Positions 29,678 through 32,640 of a stretch of DNA of 32,640 nucleotides are shown in pieces. A program made the position numbers and the translations under genes. The stretch comes from a virus. The notes below the pieces were generated by a model that was not told the DNA's origin, ran no database searches, and worked only from the letters and a program-made list of their open reading frames with translations. Position 1 is the first letter of the stretch, and each line of letters opens with the position of its first letter. The stretch is taken from IMG/VR virus record IMGVR_UViG_3300010885_022570, positions 1 through 32,640 of that record. One strand, 5' to 3'.

Positions 29678-31237
29678 ATGGCACTTGAAAATAATTTTGT
29701 CAAGGCACCGTTCCAAGTAGAAAAGTTCACGGACGAAAATGTCCGTGAACTTGCCTTGTGTGCCCAAGATCCAGTTTACTTTATTGATACCTACTGTTGG
29801 GTACAGCATCCAACCAGAGGTAAAGTTCCTTTTAAACTGTTTGATTATCAACGCGAACTAATCACTTGCTATCATGAAAATCGTTACAGTATCAACATGC
29901 TGGGTCGACAGATGGGCAAGACAGCATGTGCCGCGGCATACCTAGTATGGCGAGCCATGTTCATGGCAGATCAAACAATTCTTATTGCGGCACACAAGTA
30001 TGCAGGTGCTCAAGAAATTATGCAACGAGTACGATTTACATACGAAACTCTTCCAACATTTTTAAAAGCTGGAGCAGTCAGTTATAACAAAGGTAGCATT
30101 GACTTTGACAACGGCAGTCGTATTGTAAGTGCCACAACAACAGAAACAACAGCTCGTGGTATGTCACTGTCATTGATCTATTGTGACGAGTTTGCTTTCG
30201 TCAAGCCTAGGATTGCAACTGAGTTCTGGACATCAATCAGTCCAACATTGTCAACAGGTGGCAAGTGTATTATTACAAGCACACCTAACCAGGATGATGA
30301 TCAGTTTGCCCGTATTTGGAAAGAAGCAACAAAGAATGTTGACGAGTACGGTAATACAAATAACACAGGCATTGGCCGTAACGGATTTGCACACATTAAA
30401 TTTATTTGGAGCAAGCATCCAGACCGTGATATAGTATGGGCGCAAGTTGAACGCAGTAAGATTGGAGAAGAACGATTCCTACGCGAACACGAATGTGAAT
30501 TTATTATTGCTGATGAAACATTGATTCATCCAATGAAGCTTGTTAGCATGGAAGGCAAAGACCCAAGCAATAAAATGGGTCAGGTTAGAGTTTATAAATT
30601 TCCAGAGCGCAATGGATCTTATGTCATTGGATGGGATCCAAGTTTGGGCACAGGCGGAGATCCGGCCGCTATACAGATCTTCAAGATTCCAGAAATGGAA
30701 CAGATTGCAGAATGGCAACATAACAAAACAGACATGCAAGGTCAATTGCGTACACTTGTATCTATTTTAAAATGGCTAAAAGATGAAACAGGCAACAACA
30801 CAGAATTGTATTGGAGTGTTGAAAACAACACCATTGGCGAAGCCGCACTTATTAGTATTCGCGAATTTGGTGAAGAAAACATTCCAGGTACATTTGTACA
30901 AGAAATACGCAGAGCAGGACAGAGTCGAGGACGCCGCGGATTTGCTACCACACACAAGACAAAAATATCAGCATGCATGCGTTTAAAGAACTATGTAGAA
31001 GCTGATAAAATGACAATTCGTAGTCATAACTTGCTACGAGAACTGAAGAACTTCATTGCTCGTGGAGCCAGCTTTGCCGCAAAAGATGGCGAAACAGATG
31101 ACTTGGTAATGGCAACATTGCTGGTAATCAGGATAGTAGAAGTTGTTATGACATGGGATGTTGAAACCTACGAAAAGTTGGTTGATTATGGCTCAGAAGA
31201 GATGATGAAGCCCATGCCTATTGGCTTTTTAAACTAA
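29678..31237 (+). CDS. 17: Terminase large subunit (gp17-like)
   Basis: The 519-residue packaging motor and nuclease (T4 gp17: 610). The ATPase is at residues 50-215, with Walker A GRQMGKT (76-82), Walker B LIYCDE (166-171; Asp170, Glu171) and coupling motif TSTP (200-203). The RNase-H-like nuclease follows, with Asp320 in VIGWDPS, Glu382 in SVENN and Asp474/475 in ETDDLV as the expected catalytic triad. The N-terminus is short compared with T4, which explains the smaller size. A strong ribosome site (GGAGG) precedes the ATG. The stop TAA is part of a late promoter motif for the next gene. Confidence 0.96.
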   Translation: MALENNFVKAPFQVEKFTDENVRELALCAQDPVYFIDTYCWVQHPTRGKVPFKLFDYQRELITCYHENRYSINMLGRQMGKTACAAAYLVWRAMFMADQTILIAAHKYAGAQEIMQRVRFTYETLPTFLKAGAVSYNKGSIDFDNGSRIVSATTTETTARGMSLSLIYCDEFAFVKPRIATEFWTSISPTLSTGGKCIITSTPNQDDDQFARIWKEATKNVDEYGNTNNTGIGRNGFAHIKFIWSKHPDRDIVWAQVERSKIGEERFLREHECEFIIADETLIHPMKLVSMEGKDPSNKMGQVRVYKFPERNGSYVIGWDPSLGTGGDPAAIQIFKIPEMEQIAEWQHNKTDMQGQLRTLVSILKWLKDETGNNTELYWSVENNTIGEAALISIREFGEENIPGTFVQEIRRAGQSRGRRGFATTHKTKISACMRLKNYVEADKMTIRSHNLLRELKNFIARGASFAAKDGETDDLVMATLLVIRIVEVVMTWDVETYEKLVDYGSEEMMKPMPIGFLN

Positions 31238-31240
31238 ATA
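31234..31240 (+). promoter_or_regulatory. Late promoter motif CTAAATA overlapping the gp17 stop
   Basis: CTAAATA covers the gp17 stop (TAA 31235-31237). By T4 spacing RNA would begin at about 31246, the A of the next ATG, with no ribosome site in between. Either the mRNA is leaderless, or the gene is read by coupling from gp17 and this motif is not used. Confidence 0.5.
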
Positions 31241-31245
31241 CAATT

Positions 31246-32097
31246 ATGGCAACCGAACAAGATCTTTCAAGCGAAATAGCCGCCGCAGTTGCGGGCGTTA
31301 GTCACAATGCACACTATACAGATGCAGATGGTGCTGGTACCCTAAAACAAGCGGATGCTATCTATCAATACCTACCAGAGCAATCAGTTATGGTAATGGT
31401 TAATCACGATGAAAATAAAGTTGAAATTTGGTTTGATCCAATCAAAACAGATAAAGAATGGTTTGAAGAAACATTCAAACCAACCATAGAGGAAATTGCA
31501 CACAGGAACTTATACCAACTGGTAATTAGAAGTTATGCTGGTGATATTACTCCAAAAAAACTGATTCATCGTACAGATGTTGCAGAAAGCCGTAACACTA
31601 CAAAAACAAGTTACAAGCCATTGGGCGGCACCAAGCTAATTCTTCGCCACAGCAAACCTGTCACAGAAGAAAAGCCCGGTGCCCGTAGTCGCAACATTGG
31701 TGCAATATTTGTAGAGAAGGACGGCGAGCGTTTTCGCTATCCATACAACCATTTGCTTGGTGCCCGTGTCATGGCACTACATGTTGAGTCTGGTGGCAAG
31801 CCTTGGGACGACAACGGTTCTAAGATATTAGAAATTAGTCGTAGACGCAAGGACATTATGGAATTGCTTCGTTGGAGCAAGCGTCTGGATAACACTCAAC
31901 AAATTGATGAGATCCGTGAACGAGGACAAGCTGAAGTTGTGGCACTAAAGCGCACAATGGAAAGAGCGGCCCGTACAGGAGACTTGGTGGGTGTGTTTGA
32001 ATACCAACTACCACCAAAGGATTCGGTGACTGAGCAATCTATGGTCAGCGAAGCAGTTGCTGAATTAGACAACGCACTAAACAAGCTACTAGGTTAA
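31246..32097 (+). CDS. Unknown conserved-type protein, 283 residues
   Basis: I do not recognise a function, but I recall relatives in cyanomyoviruses and other aquatic T4-like phages, typically as larger structural or hypothetical proteins. Visible features include SVMVMVNHDENKVEIWFD and KEWFEETFKPTIEEIAHRNLY in the first half (fragments), then TKLILRHS, GARSRNIGAIFVEKDGERFRYPYNHLLGARVMA-type sequence (about residues 140-180; in parts) with a HVESGG loop, and a helical end. No catalytic or membrane motif is seen. It starts nine bases after the gp17 stop without a ribosome site, and is closed by a terminator. Likely a late protein of the virion or of assembly. Confidence 0.8.
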   Translation: MATEQDLSSEIAAAVAGVSHNAHYTDADGAGTLKQADAIYQYLPEQSVMVMVNHDENKVEIWFDPIKTDKEWFEETFKPTIEEIAHRNLYQLVIRSYAGDITPKKLIHRTDVAESRNTTKTSYKPLGGTKLILRHSKPVTEEKPGARSRNIGAIFVEKDGERFRYPYNHLLGARVMALHVESGGKPWDDNGSKILEISRRRKDIMELLRWSKRLDNTQQIDEIRERGQAEVVALKRTMERAARTGDLVGVFEYQLPPKDSVTEQSMVSEAVAELDNALNKLLG

Positions 32098-32101
32098 TTT
32101 A

Positions 32102-32123
32102 AAAAGCCCCTTGCGGGGCTTTT
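32102..32123 (+). terminator. Bidirectional terminator between convergent genes
   Basis: AAAAGCCCC (32102-32110), loop TTGC and GGGGCTTTT (32115-32123) give a perfect 9-bp stem with A and T runs on both sides. It can terminate the rightward block and, from the other side, the leftward fibre-type gene ending at 32150. Confidence 0.92.
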
Positions 32124-32149
32124 GTTATACCAGTCTCTCAATGCTGATA

Positions 32150-32640
32150 TTAAAGAGTTGTATAACCCCAATTTACAACTTGACTAGTTCCACTATTGTT
32201 AGTAATACCAAATGTAAATACATTGGCAGTCGTAGTACTAACTACAGCAGTACTAATATTGTTCTGAGTTCCAACAATCTGTGTAGGTATTGCTGTAAGT
32301 ACCAATGCATTACCGGCTGCATAATACCAACCATAACTACTGCCTAATACTGGAACATTGGTATTTGTAACAATCACTGTAGCAGTATATGTAACAATAC
32401 CATTTGGAATATTTCCTCTAACCCATATTGAGTAAGTACCATTTATCGGTACTGTGAGACTTACTGTGTTAGCACCTGCTGACAATGTCCAACTACCTGT
32501 TGTTTGTGTAGCGACATTCGAAAGTTGACTGCCATCACCTACAAATTTAACTGTTGATGCCGTTTGCGTAATACTACCAATTTTTGTGCCAGCCGCATTA
32601 AGGAAGTTAATGGCAGTGGTGTTATCATTGGTCGGTTGCA
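32150..32640 (-). CDS. C-terminal part of a fibre-type virion protein (partial)
   Basis: The minus-strand frame is open from the right edge of the window to TAA at 32152-32150, giving about 162 residues of the C-terminus; the internal TTG near 32485 is not a likely start since the frame continues upstream. It contains AINFLNAAGTKIGSITQ and TVKFVGDGSQLSNVA, typical of fibre-like repeats, then TTGSWTLSAGANTVSL and GTYSIWVRGNIPNGIVTYTA. It ends in NWGYTTL. This end domain is one I know from structural proteins of aquatic T4-like phages. It faces the gp17 block across a shared terminator. Presumably a tail fibre or decoration protein. Confidence 0.78.
   Translation of the reverse strand, partial: QPTNDNTTAINFLNAAGTKIGSITQTASTVKFVGDGSQLSNVATQTTGSWTLSAGANTVSLTVPINGTYSIWVRGNIPNGIVTYTATVIVTNTNVPVLGSSYGWYYAAGNALVLTAIPTQIVGTQNNISTAVVSTTTANVFTFGITNNSGTSQVVNWGYTTL

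Noticed and set aside
1-32640. tRNA genes, CRISPR arrays, insertion sequences, introns or homing endonucleases
   Set aside because: None seen; coding is nearly continuous, and the repeats present are within fibre genes or are promoter or hairpin elements.

Overview
The window is the virion-morphogenesis region of a tailed, contractile-tailed phage of the T4-like (Tevenvirinae/cyanomyovirus-type) group. This rests on direct protein-level recognition of gp21 prohead protease, gp22 scaffold, gp23 major capsid protein, gp14 and gp13 neck proteins, gp15 tail terminator, gp18 sheath, gp19 tube, gp4 head-completion protein, and gp16/gp17 terminase. The DNA is AT-leaning, coding density is very high, and most genes abut or overlap by 1-7 bases. 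The host cannot be read from the sequence. Nothing cyanobacterial (such as photosynthesis genes) is present, and the fibre style is common in aquatic phages.

Layout. 1-4088 (+): prohead core, protease, scaffold and major capsid protein, closed by a UUCG-loop terminator. 4156-14655 (+): a tiny zinc-ribbon ORF, a GTA-type holin with an FG-repeat N-terminus, then four fibre/adhesin-type proteins (5044-14390). Two of these are very long and repetitive, and one carries a C-terminal S74 intramolecular chaperone. A 63-residue protein and a terminator follow. 14712-15872 (+): an unknown helical protein and a GT-A glycosyltransferase-like protein. 15823-19137 (-): gp14, gp15, a Nudix hydrolase and an unknown gene as one leftward block. 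19258-32123 (+): an unknown 417-residue protein, gp13, a dNMP kinase (gp1-like), gp18, gp19, a second gp19-like protein with a long tail, an unknown small protein, gp4, gp16, two unknown proteins (one acidic), gp17 and an unknown conserved-looking protein, closed by a terminator. 32150-32640 (-): the 3' part of another fibre-type protein.

Regulation is the most striking part. Motifs of the T4-like late-promoter type (CTAAATA / GGTAAATA) stand in front of at least nine genes, often overlapping the upstream stop codon. Two consensus-like sigma70 promoters (19197-19225 and 21317-21345) instead precede the unknown 417-residue gene and the dNMP kinase, which suggests early expression for those two. 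Downstream of each sits a late structural gene (gp13, gp18) whose Shine-Dalgarno lies in a hairpin. The 5' arm of that hairpin is made of, or lies upstream of, the late-promoter motif. Read-through early mRNA would therefore hide the ribosome site, while mRNA starting at the late promoter would lack the 5' arm and be free. The holin gene shows a smaller version of the same arrangement. This matches the logic known for the T4 e, soc and 49 genes, but here it appears at several structural genes.

All functions are by recognition of family patterns from the translated sequence; no database search was run. Promoter start points are inferred from T4 spacing (transcription start about 6 bases after the last A of the motif).
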